Assembly (NCBI RefSeq): GCF_014646095.1
Contig: NZ_BMMU01000001.1
Span: 62,001 to 126,000, forward strand
DNA: 64,000 bases
Direction: 5' to 3'
DNA from: Streptomyces lacrimifluminis
Lineage (GTDB): Bacteria; Actinomycetota; Actinomycetes; Streptomycetales; Streptomycetaceae
A program made the translations under genes and the position numbers. Below, piece by piece: positions 45,452 to 56,251 of the stretch (the first letter of the stretch is position 1; the number at the start of each line of letters is the position of its first letter). Under the pieces are notes generated by a model. That model was given only the letters and a program-made list of their open reading frames with translations, was not told where the DNA came from and ran no database searches.

Positions 45452-45809
45452 CTCTGACTGAACGCAGGCCCTGAGAAGCCGGCTCACTCAGCTCAGCAGC
45501 ACATTGAAATGCCGCGGTGCCCGATGACGTATCCAATGTCGCCGGGCGCTGCGGCATGTTCGTGCCCGGAAGTTCCGCCGCGTATCCGGGACACCACTGA
45601 CACCGTCAGCGGATTTCCTACGAGCAGTGGATTCTCCGCGGTCGTGGGGTTCCCGCGATCTGCCAGTAGCACTGAAGTACTGATACTTGGTGTGCCGGGC
45701 CCGGAGCAGGCTCGACCGGATGTCACGGAAGGGTCCGGTCAAGGCTCGCGCCCGGCACTCCTCCAGGCCATACCCACGAGGGCTCGGCACACAAACCTGA
45801 CAGGAACCG
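45452..45809. other. intergenic region between carD and ispD
   Basis: 358 bp. An open frame of 102 codons (45509-45817) runs through it but has no ribosome site and an odd composition, so I do not call it. The ispD promoter presumably lies here. Confidence 0.55.
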
Positions 45810-46562
45810 ATGTCTGACGAATCGCGCCCCACACCGCCCGGGGCACGTACGGCCGCCGTGATTCCGGCCGCCGGCCGGGGCGTACGCCTCGGCCCGGGCG
45901 CCCCCAAAGCGCTTCGCGCGCTGAACGGCACGCCCATGCTCGTCCACGCGGTACGCGCGATGGCCGCGTCCCGTGCCGTCTCGCTGGTCGTCGTCGTGGC
46001 CCCGCCGGACGGCGCCGCCGAGGTGAAAGCCCTCCTCGACACCCACGCGCTGCCCGAACGCACGGACTTCCTGGTCGTCCCCGGGGGCGAGTCCAGGCAG
46101 GAATCGGTGAAGCTCGGCCTGGACGCGCTGCCGCCCGGCATCGACATCGTCCTCGTGCACGACGCCGCCCGCCCGCTGGTACCGGTGGACACCGTCGACG
46201 CGGTCATCGAGGCGGTACGGGACGGCGCGCAGGCCGTGGTCCCCGCGCTGCCGCTCGCGGACACCGTCAAGGAGGTCGAACCGGCCACGACGCCCGGGGA
46301 ACCGGAACCGGTGCTGGCGACGCCCGAGCGGGCGCGGCTGCGGGCCGTCCAGACACCGCAGGGATTCGCGATCGACACCCTCCTACGGGCCCACGAGACG
46401 GTGACCGACAACGTCACCGACGACGCGAGCATGGTGGAACAGCTGGGCCTGCGGGTCGTGGTCGTGCCCGGTCACGAGGAGGCCTTCAAGGTGACCAGGC
46501 CGCTCGATCTGGTGCTGGCGGAAGCGGTACTGGCCCGCAGGAGGCTCAACGATGGCTTCTGA
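45810..46562 (+). CDS. ispD: 2-C-methyl-D-erythritol 4-phosphate cytidylyltransferase
   Basis: 250 residues. The CTP-binding loop is [34 protein letters not shown] and [16 protein letters not shown] are conserved IspD signatures. It makes CDP-methylerythritol in the MEP isoprenoid pathway. ACAGGAA precedes the ATG. It overlaps ispF by 11 bp. Confidence 0.96.
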   Translation: MSDESRPTPPGARTAAVIPAAGRGVRLGPGAPKALRALNGTPMLVHAVRAMAASRAVSLVVVVAPPDGAAEVKALLDTHALPERTDFLVVPGGESRQESVKLGLDALPPGIDIVLVHDAARPLVPVDTVDAVIEAVRDGAQAVVPALPLADTVKEVEPATTPGEPEPVLATPERARLRAVQTPQGFAIDTLLRAHETVTDNVTDDASMVEQLGLRVVVVPGHEEAFKVTRPLDLVLAEAVLARRRLNDGF

Positions 46563-47058
46563 ACCCGCCGCGGCGGCGCCGGTGCTGCCCCAGGTCGGCA
46601 TCGGAACCGACATTCACGCTTTCGAGGACGGCCGGGAGCTGTGGTGCGCCGGCCTGAAATGGGAGGGCGAGGGGACAGGGCTCGCCGGTCACTCCGACGC
46701 GGACGTCGTCGCCCACGCCGCGTGCAACGCGCTCTTCTCGGCGGCCGGCCTCGGCGACCTGGGGCAGCACTTCGGCACCGGGCGCCCGGAGTGGTCCGGC
46801 GCGTCCGGGGTGACGCTGCTGGCGGAGGCGGCGCGGATCGTACGGGCGGCCGGGTTCACCATCGGCAACGTCGCCGTGCAGGTGGTGGGACCGCGGCCGA
46901 AGATCGGGAAGCGGCGCGAGGAAGCGCAGAAGGTGTTGTCGGAGGCGGTGGGGGCGCCGGTGTCGGTCTCCGGCGCCACGACGGACGGGCTCGGGTTTCC
47001 GGGACGGGAAGAGGGACTGATGGCGGTGGCCACGGCCCTGGTCGCCCGCCTGGGCTGA
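46552..47058 (+). CDS. ispF: 2-C-methyl-D-erythritol 2,4-cyclodiphosphate synthase
   Basis: 168 residues. The metal site is formed by Asp20 and His22 (GIGTDIHAF) and His47 (LAGHSDADV). [13 protein letters not shown] near the C-terminus binds the CDP part. It closes the cyclodiphosphate ring in the MEP pathway. It overlaps ispD, so the two are made together. An interspersed repeat follows. Confidence 0.96.
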   Translation: MASEPAAAAPVLPQVGIGTDIHAFEDGRELWCAGLKWEGEGTGLAGHSDADVVAHAACNALFSAAGLGDLGQHFGTGRPEWSGASGVTLLAEAARIVRAAGFTIGNVAVQVVGPRPKIGKRREEAQKVLSEAVGAPVSVSGATTDGLGFPGREEGLMAVATALVARLG

Positions 47059-47064
47059 GTAGTT

Positions 47065-47140
47065 CAGCCCGTCCGGCGTGTGAGGACGAGGCCCCTTCAG
47101 GGCCGAAGCGGGGGGTTGGGGGCGCAGCCCCCAGGGCCGC
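47065..47140. repeat. dispersed Streptomyces intergenic repeat, copy 2
   Basis: CAGCCCGTCCGGCGTGTGAG onward, about 85% like 10726-10802, with a GGGGGCGCAGCCCCC hairpin near its end. Placed between ispF and cysS, where it may act as a terminator. Confidence 0.75.
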
Positions 47141-47256
47141 GCCCCCAACGCGCCCGCACGCCGTCTCCGCCCAACCGCCGGCGGCAATGTCACGAATACG
47201 TGGCCCTTGTGGGTAAGGGTCGCAGGGCACCCGGTGTGGGCCACTACCCTGGTCTC

Positions 47257-48675
47257 GTGACCATTCGCCTGTACGACACCAGCGCCCGGCAGATCCGTGA
47301 CTTCGCCCCGCTCACGCCGGGTTGCGTCTCGATCTACCTCTGTGGCGCCACCGTGCAGGCCGCCCCGCACATCGGGCACATCCGGTCGGGCCTCAACTTC
47401 GACATCCTGCGCCGCTGGTTCACGTACCGCGGGTACGACGTCACCTTCGTCCGCAACGTCACCGACATCGACGACAAGATCATCAGGAAGGCCGCCGAAC
47501 AGGGCCGCCCCTGGTGGTCCATCGGCTTCGAGAACGAGCGGGCCTTCAACGACGGTTACAGCGCGCTCGGCTGCCTGCCCCCGACCTACGAGCCGCGTGC
47601 CACCGGGCACGTGACCGAGATGGTCGAGATGATGCGCGGCCTCATCGAGCGCGGACACGCGTACGAGGCCGACGGGAACGTCTACTTCGACGTGCGCTCC
47701 TTCCCCGGCTACCTGCAGCTGTCCAACCAGGAACTCGACAACCTGCTCCAGCCCTCCGGCGACGGCGAGACCGGCAAGCGCGACCCCCGTGACTTCGCCA
47801 TGTGGAAGACCGCCAAGCCCGGCGAGCCGACGTGGGAGACCCCCTGGGGACGGGGACGGCCCGGCTGGCACCTCGAGTGCTCCGCCATGGCCCACAAGTA
47901 CCTGGGCACCGCCTTCGACATCCACGGCGGCGGCCTCGACCTGATCTTCCCCCACCACGAGAACGAGATCGCCCAGGCCAAGGCCTTCGGCGACGACTTC
48001 GCCAAGTACTGGCTGCACAACGCGTGGGTCACCATGAGCGGCGAGAAGATGTCGAAGTCCCTCGGCAACTCCGTCCTCGTCAGCGAGATGGTCAAGGCCT
48101 GGCGGCCCATCGTCCTGCGCTACTACCTCGGCACCCCGCACTACCGCTCGATGATCGAGTACAGCGAAGACGCCCTGCGTGAGGCCGAGTCGGCGTTCGC
48201 CCGGATCGAGGGCTTCGTGCAGCGCGTCGTCGAGAAGGCCGGGGGCGCTGTCGAGCCCGCCGCCGAGGTGCCGCTCGCCTTCGCCGAGGCCATGGACGAC
48301 GACCTGGGCGTGCCGCAGGCCCTCGCCATCGTCCACACCACCGTCCGGCAGGGCAACTCCGCCCTCGCGGCCGACGACAAGGAAGCCGCCGTAGCCCGGC
48401 TCGCCGAGGTGCGCGCCATGCTCGGCGTCCTCGGCCTCGACCCGCTCGACCCGCACTGGGCCGGGCAGGCGGGTGACCGCGGCGAGACTGTGCTCAATAA
48501 AAGCGTGCACGGGATCGTCGACAGCCTCGTACGACTCGTCCTCGACCAGCGCGAGGCCGCCCGAGGGCGCAAGGACTGGGGGACCGCGGACGCCATCCGC
48601 GATCAGCTCAACCAGTCGGGGCTCGTCATCGAGGACGGCCCGCAGGGGCCCCGCTGGACCCTCGGACCGCGCTGA
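47257..48675 (+). CDS. cysS: cysteinyl-tRNA synthetase
   Basis: 472 residues. Class I synthetase motifs: HIGH at 38-41 and KMSKS at 264-268. The zinc-binding Cys29 (YLCGATV) and ECSAMAH/HHENE parts of the active site are present. It charges tRNA-Cys with cysteine. TACCCT lies 6 nt before GTG 47257, so it is leaderless. It sits between ispF and rlmB, an order kept in actinobacteria. The longer frame from 47080 is rejected because it overlaps the repeat. Confidence 0.97.
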   Translation: MTIRLYDTSARQIRDFAPLTPGCVSIYLCGATVQAAPHIGHIRSGLNFDILRRWFTYRGYDVTFVRNVTDIDDKIIRKAAEQGRPWWSIGFENERAFNDGYSALGCLPPTYEPRATGHVTEMVEMMRGLIERGHAYEADGNVYFDVRSFPGYLQLSNQELDNLLQPSGDGETGKRDPRDFAMWKTAKPGEPTWETPWGRGRPGWHLECSAMAHKYLGTAFDIHGGGLDLIFPHHENEIAQAKAFGDDFAKYWLHNAWVTMSGEKMSKSLGNSVLVSEMVKAWRPIVLRYYLGTPHYRSMIEYSEDALREAESAFARIEGFVQRVVEKAGGAVEPAAEVPLAFAEAMDDDLGVPQALAIVHTTVRQGNSALAADDKEAAVARLAEVRAMLGVLGLDPLDPHWAGQAGDRGETVLNKSVHGIVDSLVRLVLDQREAARGRKDWGTADAIRDQLNQSGLVIEDGPQGPRWTLGPR

Positions 48676-48784
48676 GTATTTCCGCTCATATCCACACATT
48701 TCCTTGATCGATTGTGCCGCTCGGGATTCCGGGCGGCACACTCATAGACGTACACACGCACGTCTTCACACAGACAGGTAGGTC

Positions 48785-49726
48785 ATGGCCACCAACAACC
48801 GCCGCATGTCCGGCAAGAAGGGCGCGCAGGTCGGCAGTGGCGGCCAGCGGCGCCGGGGGCTCGAGGGCAAGGGCCCGACGCCGCCCGCCGAGGCGCGCAA
48901 GGGACACAAGAAGAACCGTATTGCCGGTGCCAAGTCCAAGCAGCTCCAGCGGCGGCCCGCACCCAAGGGGCGCGGCGGGAAAGCCTCCTCCGAACTCGTC
49001 GTCGGGCGCAACTCGGTCGTCGAGGCGCTCCGCGAGGGCGTCCCGGCCAGCACGCTCTACGTCCAGCAGTTCATCGACAACGACGAGCGTGTGCGCGAGG
49101 CGCTCCAGCTGGTCGCCGACCGCGGCGGCATCCACCTGATGGAAGCCCCCCGGCCCGAGCTCGACCGGATGACCAACGGGCTCAACCACCAGGGGCTCGT
49201 GCTCCAGGTCCCGCCGTACGTGTACGCCCACCCGGAGGACCTGGCCAACGCCGCCTACGACAACGGTGTGGACCCCCTCATCGTCGTCCTCGACGGTGTC
49301 ACCGACCCGCGCAACCTAGGCGCCGTCGTCCGCTCCGTCTCCGCTTTCGGCGGGCACGGAGTCGTCGTGCCCGAGCGGCGCGCCGCCGGCATGACCGCCG
49401 GCGCCTGGAAGACCTCCGCCGGCGCCGCCGCCCGCACACCCGTCGCCCGTGCCACCAACCTGACGCGCACCCTGGAGGCGTACCAGAAGGCCGGGATCGT
49501 CGTTGTCGGGCTCGCGGCCAACGGTGACGCGGAGGTCGGCGACCTGCCCGCCCTCGGCGGACCCGTCGTCATCGTCGTCGGCAGCGAGGGCAAGGGACTG
49601 TCCCGGCTGGTCGGGGAGACCTGCGACCACCTCGTACGGATCCCGATGCCCGGCGGCACCGAGTCCCTCAACGCCGGTGTCGCGGCCGGGATCGTCCTGT
49701 ACGAAGCGGCCCGCCGACGCGCCTGA
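48785..49726 (+). CDS. rlmB: 23S rRNA 2'-O-methyltransferase RlmB
   Basis: 313 residues. A basic, disordered N-terminus (1-65, Lys/Arg/Gly-rich) precedes an RNA-binding substrate domain ([14 protein letters not shown]) and a SPOUT trefoil-knot domain: [46 protein letters not shown]. These are the three SpoU motifs. The enzyme methylates a guanosine in the peptidyl-transferase region of 23S rRNA (Gm2251 in E. coli). Confidence 0.94.
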   Translation: MATNNRRMSGKKGAQVGSGGQRRRGLEGKGPTPPAEARKGHKKNRIAGAKSKQLQRRPAPKGRGGKASSELVVGRNSVVEALREGVPASTLYVQQFIDNDERVREALQLVADRGGIHLMEAPRPELDRMTNGLNHQGLVLQVPPYVYAHPEDLANAAYDNGVDPLIVVLDGVTDPRNLGAVVRSVSAFGGHGVVVPERRAAGMTAGAWKTSAGAAARTPVARATNLTRTLEAYQKAGIVVVGLAANGDAEVGDLPALGGPVVIVVGSEGKGLSRLVGETCDHLVRIPMPGGTESLNAGVAAGIVLYEAARRRA

Positions 49727-49843
49727 ACACGCGTGCGCGACGTCACCTGTACGGGGGAATCCGAGCGGGTGACGTGACCTTGACGCGGTCCGGACACATC
49801 CGCCAAGTCAAAGCAGTGTCCTAACCTCACGTCACTCGGTTAG

Positions 49844-51550
49844 ATGAGTGTGGACACCAGAACACCCCGCACACCCACGGGGGACCGCTCGTCGGGATAC
49901 GACGACGCTCCCGCGCTGAGCATGGTGAAGGTGCCGAGCGATCCGGCGCAGGTCATCGTCAACCATGCGAGTTTCCGCGTGCAGTTGGGGGCCTCGACGC
50001 GGCGGGCGGCACCGTCGTCCCGCGTCGCCCGGCACCTCGGCACCTCCGAGGACGCAGCGCGCATCCCCGTCGTAGGCGCCGGCGGCGCCACAGCCGTCCG
50101 ACGCAGGGCACCCGTCGTCTGGAGCGGCAAGTCGGCGCCCGACGACACCGGCGCCCACCGGCTGCTCCAGGCCGTACGGGGCTCCAGCGTGCGCCACGGC
50201 GAACAGCCGCCGACCGGCGACGCCGGAGCGACGCAGGTCATCCCCCGTATCGACGACGAACTCGACTACGCGGGCAGCACCCTCGACCAGACCGTCGAGA
50301 CACCGATCGTCGGCAGCCAGCGCACCCACGGCTCCGACACCGGCCGCCTGCTCCCCACCATGCGCACCACCGGCAGCGCCTACGAGGAAGCCGGATACGG
50401 CCAATCCGGCTACGGAGACGGCGAGTTCGGCTACGAGGGCGACGAAGCCTACGAGCGGGACGCCGACGGACGTCGCACCGGCGCGAGGCGCCACCCCAGC
50501 GACCCCGTACGGCACGCCTATTACCCCGGCCGCCGGATGAACCTCGGCGTCGTCCTGCTCCCGCTGCGCATCTTCCTCGGCTTCATCTCCATCTACGCCG
50601 GCATGGGCAAGCTCTGCGACCCCGTCTACTTCGACGGCGGCAAACGCGGCTCCATGATGAAGTGGCTCAACACCCTTCACCCCTGGGAAGTCGCCGAACC
50701 ACTACGCCAGTTCGCCCTCCAGCACCCCGTCGGCTCCGGACTCGTCATCGCCTTCCTCCAGGTCATCGTGGGAGTCATCACGGTCCTGGGCCTGTGGCAG
50801 CGGGTCGCGGCCGTCGGCGGCGCCATGCTCTCCGCCGCGCTGCTCGTCACCGTCAGCTGGAAGAGCGTCCCCGTCTACGACGCGCCCGACATCATCTACC
50901 TGGCCGCCTGGTCGCCGCTGATCATCGCCGGCGCCCCCGTCTACTCCATCGACGGCCGCCTCGCAGGCAGCGCCTGGCGCCGACTCGGCCCCCGTACGGA
51001 CATCTGGGAGCTGCGGGCCTACGTCCTGCGACGCGGCGCCCTCGTCACGGCCGTCGTCATCGGACTCACGCTCCTCATCGGCTCGCTCCTCGGCGGCGCC
51101 GTCCGCGACGCCGACCGCGTGGTCGTCCCCGGCCCCGGCGAGGCCCCTCGCAACGAACTCCCCGGCTCCCCCCTCCCGGAGCAGTCCGGCGAACGCCGCG
51201 CCTCGAAGAGCCCCTCGGCGGTCACCAAGTCCCCGACCCAGAACGCCACTTCGGCCAGCCCCACGACCGGCGACGCCGCGACCACCCCCCAGGAGGCCCG
51301 CGAGAGCGGCAGCGTCACCGGAAGCCGGCCCAGCCAGACCCAGGGCAGCGCCGGCCAGGCCCCGCCGCAGCAGACCACCCCGGCCGAGCAGGCGCCCAGC
51401 ACCACCGCCGGACCGTCCTCGTCGGGCGGCACGGGCACCCCGGGCGGCACCAACGGCGGCTCCACGGGAGGCAGCACCGGCGGCAGCGACGGCAGCACCG
51501 GCGGCTCCTCCACCGGCCAGCCAGGGCTGGTGGGCGGCCTCCTGGGCTAG
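49844..51550 (+). CDS. DoxX-family membrane protein with long disordered ends
   Basis: 568 residues. The first 220 are polar and low-complexity and contain a Gly/Tyr/Glu stretch (YGQSGYGDGEFGYEG). Then comes a DoxX-like four-helix membrane domain (about 228-385: VVLLPLRIFLGFISIYAGMGKL, SGLVIAFLQVIVGVITVLGL split). One more membrane helix follows (about 402-422), and the tail of about 140 residues is Ser/Thr/Gly-rich (GGSTGGSTGGSDGSTGG). DoxX proteins act in redox or thiol stress complexes in mycobacteria; function here unknown. Confidence 0.87.
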   Translation: MSVDTRTPRTPTGDRSSGYDDAPALSMVKVPSDPAQVIVNHASFRVQLGASTRRAAPSSRVARHLGTSEDAARIPVVGAGGATAVRRRAPVVWSGKSAPDDTGAHRLLQAVRGSSVRHGEQPPTGDAGATQVIPRIDDELDYAGSTLDQTVETPIVGSQRTHGSDTGRLLPTMRTTGSAYEEAGYGQSGYGDGEFGYEGDEAYERDADGRRTGARRHPSDPVRHAYYPGRRMNLGVVLLPLRIFLGFISIYAGMGKLCDPVYFDGGKRGSMMKWLNTLHPWEVAEPLRQFALQHPVGSGLVIAFLQVIVGVITVLGLWQRVAAVGGAMLSAALLVTVSWKSVPVYDAPDIIYLAAWSPLIIAGAPVYSIDGRLAGSAWRRLGPRTDIWELRAYVLRRGALVTAVVIGLTLLIGSLLGGAVRDADRVVVPGPGEAPRNELPGSPLPEQSGERRASKSPSAVTKSPTQNATSASPTTGDAATTPQEARESGSVTGSRPSQTQGSAGQAPPQQTTPAEQAPSTTAGPSSSGGTGTPGGTNGGSTGGSTGGSDGSTGGSSTGQPGLVGGLLG

Positions 51551-51584
51551 CGGCAACCCGCCCGGGCAAGGCGGTTACGCAGGT

Positions 51585-51632
51585 TACGTCGATGGGGTCC
51601 CGCACGGGAATGCGCGGGACCCCATCGACGTA
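51585..51632 (+). terminator. 19-bp-stem terminator
   Basis: Arms 51585-51603 and 51614-51632 are perfectly complementary with a 10-nt loop; placed 35 bp after the DoxX gene, between convergent genes. Confidence 0.8.
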
Positions 51633-51636
51633 TGCG

Positions 51637-51696
51637 GCGTACGTGCACGCGTACCTACAGGAGTACGTACAGGAGTACGTACAGGCGTATCTACAA
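51637..51696. repeat. five 12-bp tandem units next to the terminator
   Basis: Units GCGTACGTGCAC, GCGTACCTACAG, GAGTACGTACAG twice, GCGTATCTACAA. Period 12, directly after the 19-bp hairpin. Confidence 0.8.
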
Positions 51697-51718
51697 AGGC
51701 AGTTGGCGGACCGCCGGC

Positions 51719-52450
51719 TCAACGGCCCAGCGCCGCCAGCTCCTTCGCCGCCTCCGTGAGGTCCTTCGCGGTGTCGATGGCACGCCAGTAGGCACCGTGC
51801 GGGATCGGGAAGCCGGCCAGGCGGAGTTCGCGGGCCAGATGAGGGAACGTGGTGCGCTCGTGATCCCCGCGCTCCGGGAGCAGGGCGGCGAAGTCGGACG
51901 AGAAGACGTACACACCCGCGTTGATCTCGAAGGTCGACGGAGGGGACTCGATGAAGTCCGTGATGTGCCCGAAGCCGTCCGTCTGCACAGCACCCCAGGG
52001 CAGGCGCGGACGGGCCAGCGCGAGGGTCGCGACGGCGTCCCGCTCGGCGTGGAAGTCGGCCATGTCGCGCAGCGAGAAACGGGTCCAGATGTCCCCGTTG
52101 GTGGCGTACCAGGGCTGTTCCGGGGCGGGCAGGTGCGCGGCGGCGTACTTGAGGCCGCCGCCACGACCGAGAGGTTCGGTCTCGACGACCGTCGTGACGT
52201 TCAACGGCAGATCGGCGGTCTCCAGCCACTTCTGGAGGACCTCGGCGAGATGGCCACAGCTGACCACCACGTCCGTCACACCCTCCTCGGCGAGCCAGAC
52301 GAGCTGATGGCCGATGATCGGCGTCCCCGTGCCGGGGATCTCGACCATCGGCTTGGGCCGGTCGTCGGTGTACGGGCGGAGCCGGGAGCCCTGGCCGCCG
52401 GCGAGGACCACGGCCTGGGTGGGGCGCGACGTGGCGTTCGGATCGGTCAT
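51719..52450 (-). CDS. nucleotidyltransferase (NDP-sugar pyrophosphorylase family)
   Basis: 243 residues. The signature VVLAGGQGSRLRPYTDDRPKP is split as AVVLAGGQGSRLRPYT plus RPKPMVEI; NGDIW carries the metal-binding Asp. The protein lacks the C-terminal left-handed beta helix, so it is a short single-domain type close to mannose-1-phosphate guanylyltransferases. It probably makes an NDP-sugar for cell-surface glycans; the nucleotide and sugar cannot be told. It is convergent with the DoxX gene. Confidence 0.9.
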   Translation of the reverse strand: MTDPNATSRPTQAVVLAGGQGSRLRPYTDDRPKPMVEIPGTGTPIIGHQLVWLAEEGVTDVVVSCGHLAEVLQKWLETADLPLNVTTVVETEPLGRGGGLKYAAAHLPAPEQPWYATNGDIWTRFSLRDMADFHAERDAVATLALARPRLPWGAVQTDGFGHITDFIESPPSTFEINAGVYVFSSDFAALLPERGDHERTTFPHLARELRLAGFPIPHGAYWRAIDTAKDLTEAAKELAALGR

Positions 52451-52564
52451 GTCCGAACTGTACGGGGCGCTCCGCGGGTGCCGCGGGGGAGGCTGGGGTG
52501 GGGCTCAGGGTGGAGCTGTGGGTGGGGGTCTGCGGGTCGGTGGGGCTGGTCGCGCAGTTCCCCG

Positions 52565-52605
52565 CGCCCCTCTAGGCAAGCCCCTGCGGGGCGCCTAGAG
52601 GGGCG
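52565..52605. repeat. palindromic intergenic repeat
   Basis: CGCCCCTCTAGGC (52565-52577) pairs with 52593-52605, and the loop itself contains GCCCCTGCGGGGC. The preceding GCGCAGTTCCCCGCGCCCC is typical of a widely dispersed Streptomyces element. Confidence 0.75.
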
Positions 52606-52616
52606 CCTGATGGCAT

Positions 52617-53066
52617 CTAGCTGTGGGCCGCGGCCACTCCTGTGGCGAAGGACGTGTCGCAGACCGGGCGGGCGTACGACTGGGCGCGCGACGGGCCGTA
52701 CATGCGGACCGCGGCGCGGCCCAGGGCACGGGCGATCGACGTGCAGTGCTTCGCCAGCGACGGGCGGCCGTTCACCGCCTGCTGCAGGTGGGTGAGGGCG
52801 GTGCCGGGGTCCTTCTTCTGGAGCTCCAGAAGAAGCTGGTCGCGCAGGACGTCCTGCGGTGCGGGGGCAGCGGCGGCCCGGGCGGCCAGCTTCTCGGAGG
52901 AGGCGGTGAGCACCGAGTCCGAGGGGTTCCCCGACCAGTTGACTCGGGTGACCGCGAGGGTCCCGGACAGCACCAGGACGACGGGCAGGACAAGGGCGAG
53001 GCTACGGCCGATCCGGCGGGCGGGGCCACGGCCACTTCGCGTCAGTTGGTTAGTGGAGTGCTTCAC
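52617..53066 (-). CDS. secreted or membrane-anchored protein of unknown function
   Basis: 149 residues. A basic N-terminus (RSGRGPARRIGR) precedes one hydrophobic segment (about 22-42, LALVLPVVLVLSGTLAV), which is either a signal peptide or an anchor. The outer part is helical with two conserved-looking Cys (KHCTSIARALGRAAVRMYG and PVCDTSFATG). TACCCT lies 7 nt before GTG 53066, so it is leaderless. Similar proteins occur next to msiK in Streptomyces; no role is known. Confidence 0.72.
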   Translation of the reverse strand: MKHSTNQLTRSGRGPARRIGRSLALVLPVVLVLSGTLAVTRVNWSGNPSDSVLTASSEKLAARAAAAPAPQDVLRDQLLLELQKKDPGTALTHLQQAVNGRPSLAKHCTSIARALGRAAVRMYGPSRAQSYARPVCDTSFATGVAAAHS

Positions 53067-53217
53067 GCGAGTGAGGGTAGCGCTCGGTGCTGATTTGGCG
53101 ACATTCAGTCACCCTATCGGGGGATGGATTGGTGCCATTTTGTGGGTAGGGCGTTGACGTACGCGATTCGAAACGACCGGTCTGCCGGGGTATCGGGCGT
53201 CCGGTGGGCGCGCATGG

Positions 53218-53249
53218 GAAGGGCCCCGCAGCAAGCCGCGGGGCCCTTC
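53218..53249. terminator. terminator after msiK
   Basis: 12-bp perfect stem GAAGGGCCCCGC with an 8-nt loop, 28 bp past the msiK stop (minus strand). Confidence 0.8.
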
Positions 53250-53276
53250 GGTGTTCAGGCCGAGACGTCAGTGGTC

Positions 53277-54413
<1,137 letters not shown>

Positions 54414-54639
54414 GGGTACTAGGCCCCCTTCACCGGCAGGAACGTGCCGGACGATCCGTAGTGGAAGGTGGTGTAGTCCACGTACGCGGACTGAATCTGG
54501 ACGGTACCCGGGGTTGCGGCGTCTGTCAGTAGCTGGGGGAGTGTGAACTTCGCGGAAATTTTCGACCAGGGGTCGGCCGGGGCCTGGGTACACTTCACGG
54601 GCACGCACGCCTGCACGGTCTGTTGTACGCGCGCGGCAC

Positions 54640-54713
54640 GCCTCCTTAGCTCAGCTGGCCAGAGCAACGCACTTGTAATGCGTAGGTCGTCGGTTCGAAT
54701 CCGACAGGGGGCT
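54640..54713 (+). tRNA. tRNA-Thr (anticodon TGT)
   Basis: 74 nt. Acceptor GCCTCCT pairs with AGGGGGC (one G-T pair). D-arm TTAGCTCAGCTGG, anticodon loop CTTGTAA in a CGCA/TGCG stem, T-arm with GGTTCGAATCC. Discriminator base T, CCA not encoded. It is divergent from msiK and marks the start of an accessory stretch. Confidence 0.95.
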
Positions 54714-54781
54714 CAATTGCCCAGGTCAGCGTTGAGCTGACCTGGGCTTCTTCGTGTTCGCGCCCGTGTGATGCTGGCGGC

Positions 54782-55291
54782 ATGACTGATCAGCGTGAGG
54801 TTGTGATCGTCCGCTGGCCGGGGCAGGCGCCCTCGTCCGAGGCTTCCGAGGACGGGCTCGCCCGGTTGTTGGCGGCCTACCACCTGGGGACCGAGGCCGA
54901 GAAGGGTGCGCCCGTTGCCGACGTGGACGGGCTGCCACCGCGCTATCGGGCGGAGATCTCGGATCCGCGGGCCGCGTTCGTCGGGGATGTCGTGCTGGTG
55001 GCTCTGAGCGGGGGTGTGGCCGTGGGGTGTCTCGTGGTGGCCGCTGCCGTCGGTGGACGGTCGGAGATCAAGAGGCTCTGGACGGATCCGGAATTCCGGG
55101 GGCGGGGGATCGCGTCCGGTCTGCTTCGTGCCGCGCTCGCGCAGGCTGCGGAGGATGGTGTCGGCAGGGTGCGGCTGTCCGTGTGGGAATGGCGGACCGG
55201 GGCCATTGCTCTGTACGAGCGGTTCGGGTTCATCGTCACCGAGTCGTGGGACGGGCGGGATCGGCTGGTGTGCATGGAGTGTGTTGTGTGA
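54782..55291 (+). CDS. GNAT acetyltransferase
   Basis: 169 residues. The acetyl-CoA loop is RGRGIASGLLRAAL. VRLSVWEWRTGAIALYERFGF is the closing GNAT motif (split here for length: LSVWEWRTGAIALYERFGF). The N-terminal 60 residues form the substrate side. Substrate unknown. It starts 69 bp after the tRNA. Confidence 0.88.
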   Translation: MTDQREVVIVRWPGQAPSSEASEDGLARLLAAYHLGTEAEKGAPVADVDGLPPRYRAEISDPRAAFVGDVVLVALSGGVAVGCLVVAAAVGGRSEIKRLWTDPEFRGRGIASGLLRAALAQAAEDGVGRVRLSVWEWRTGAIALYERFGFIVTESWDGRDRLVCMECVV

Positions 55292-55318
55292 CTGGTCGCG
55301 GCTGGGGCTTGCCGTGGG

Positions 55319-56206
55319 TCAGGCGTGGCGCAGTCGGCGTGCGATCTCCAGGTCCGCTTCCTCCAGGGGGTCGCCGTCCTCGATGTTCCACAGGACGTTC
55401 TGGAGGACCCGGGCGAGCGTCCACGCGCGTGCTCGTTCCCGGTCGAGGGCCAGGGCGTCCGTCAGGGCGTCGAAGCGCCAGAGGATGTCGCCGGGGTCGA
55501 AGCGGTTGTTGATGGCCGGCCAGAGGTCGAAGCCGGGGTCTCCGGCGAGGGGTTTCGGGTCGATGGCCAGCCAGGGGGCTCGGGTGGCGGCGAGGACGTT
55601 CTCGTCGTGGAGGTCCCAGTGGAGGAGGCGGTCGCCGGGGTCGGGGGCCACTTCGCATAGGGCTGCCGCGCAGTCCGTGAGGAGGGTGCGGGTCTCGGGG
55701 TCGGGGATTTGGTGGAGAGCCCTTGGTGCGTCGTTCAGCATTTTTTCCGCGATGTCGGCGAGGCGGCGGATGCCCGGTGGGGCCGGTACGGCCGTGAGGT
55801 GGGCCAGGAGATCGGCGATGATCAGGGTGGCTTCGTGGGTGTCGGGGTGGTGGGACAGCATCCGGGTGTGGTCGAGGCGTTCCAGGAGCATCGTTCCCGT
55901 GGTGGGGTCGTGGTCGAGGAGGTGTACCGCGTGGTAGCCGTTCCAGAGGCGCAGGGCGGTCGGTTCGCCTTCGCTCTCGGCGTCCAGGAGTTGGAGTTTC
56001 AGGACGGCCGGGGTGTCGTCGGAGCGGAGGACCGGGAGGACCAGGGCTGTTACGCCGTGCATGGCGTGGCCGTCGACGCGTAGGTTCCAGCGGCCGAGGA
56101 AGTCGGCGGTGCGGGCGGGGAGTGCGGTGATGAAGGCGCGGCCTGCCTCGCCGTTGTACTTGAGTTGTGTGGCGGCCAGTTCGTCCGGGACACGGATGCT
56201 GATCAC
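55319..56206 (-). CDS. aminoglycoside 6-phosphotransferase/hydroxyurea kinase-like protein
   Basis: 295 residues. An APH(6)-type kinase: the catalytic loop HWDLHDENVLA and the metal-binding stretch AIDPKPLAGDPGFDLWP are characteristic of the APH_6/hur family that includes streptomycin 6-kinase. It could inactivate streptomycin-like drugs or phosphorylate hydroxyurea-like compounds; many genomic members have no proven resistance. TACAGT lies 6 nt before GTG 56206, so it is leaderless. Not close to the APH tandem kinase in the dev region. Confidence 0.9.
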   Translation of the reverse strand: MISIRVPDELAATQLKYNGEAGRAFITALPARTADFLGRWNLRVDGHAMHGVTALVLPVLRSDDTPAVLKLQLLDAESEGEPTALRLWNGYHAVHLLDHDPTTGTMLLERLDHTRMLSHHPDTHEATLIIADLLAHLTAVPAPPGIRRLADIAEKMLNDAPRALHQIPDPETRTLLTDCAAALCEVAPDPGDRLLHWDLHDENVLAATRAPWLAIDPKPLAGDPGFDLWPAINNRFDPGDILWRFDALTDALALDRERARAWTLARVLQNVLWNIEDGDPLEEADLEIARRLRHA

Positions 56207-56251
56207 TTGCCGACTGTATGTGCGTGCGTACTTTCGGGCAGGAGATTTCCG

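Noticed and set aside
45509..45817. 102-codon frame between carD and ispD
   Set aside because: No ribosome site, Pro/Ser/Thr-rich random-looking composition, overlaps the ispD start.
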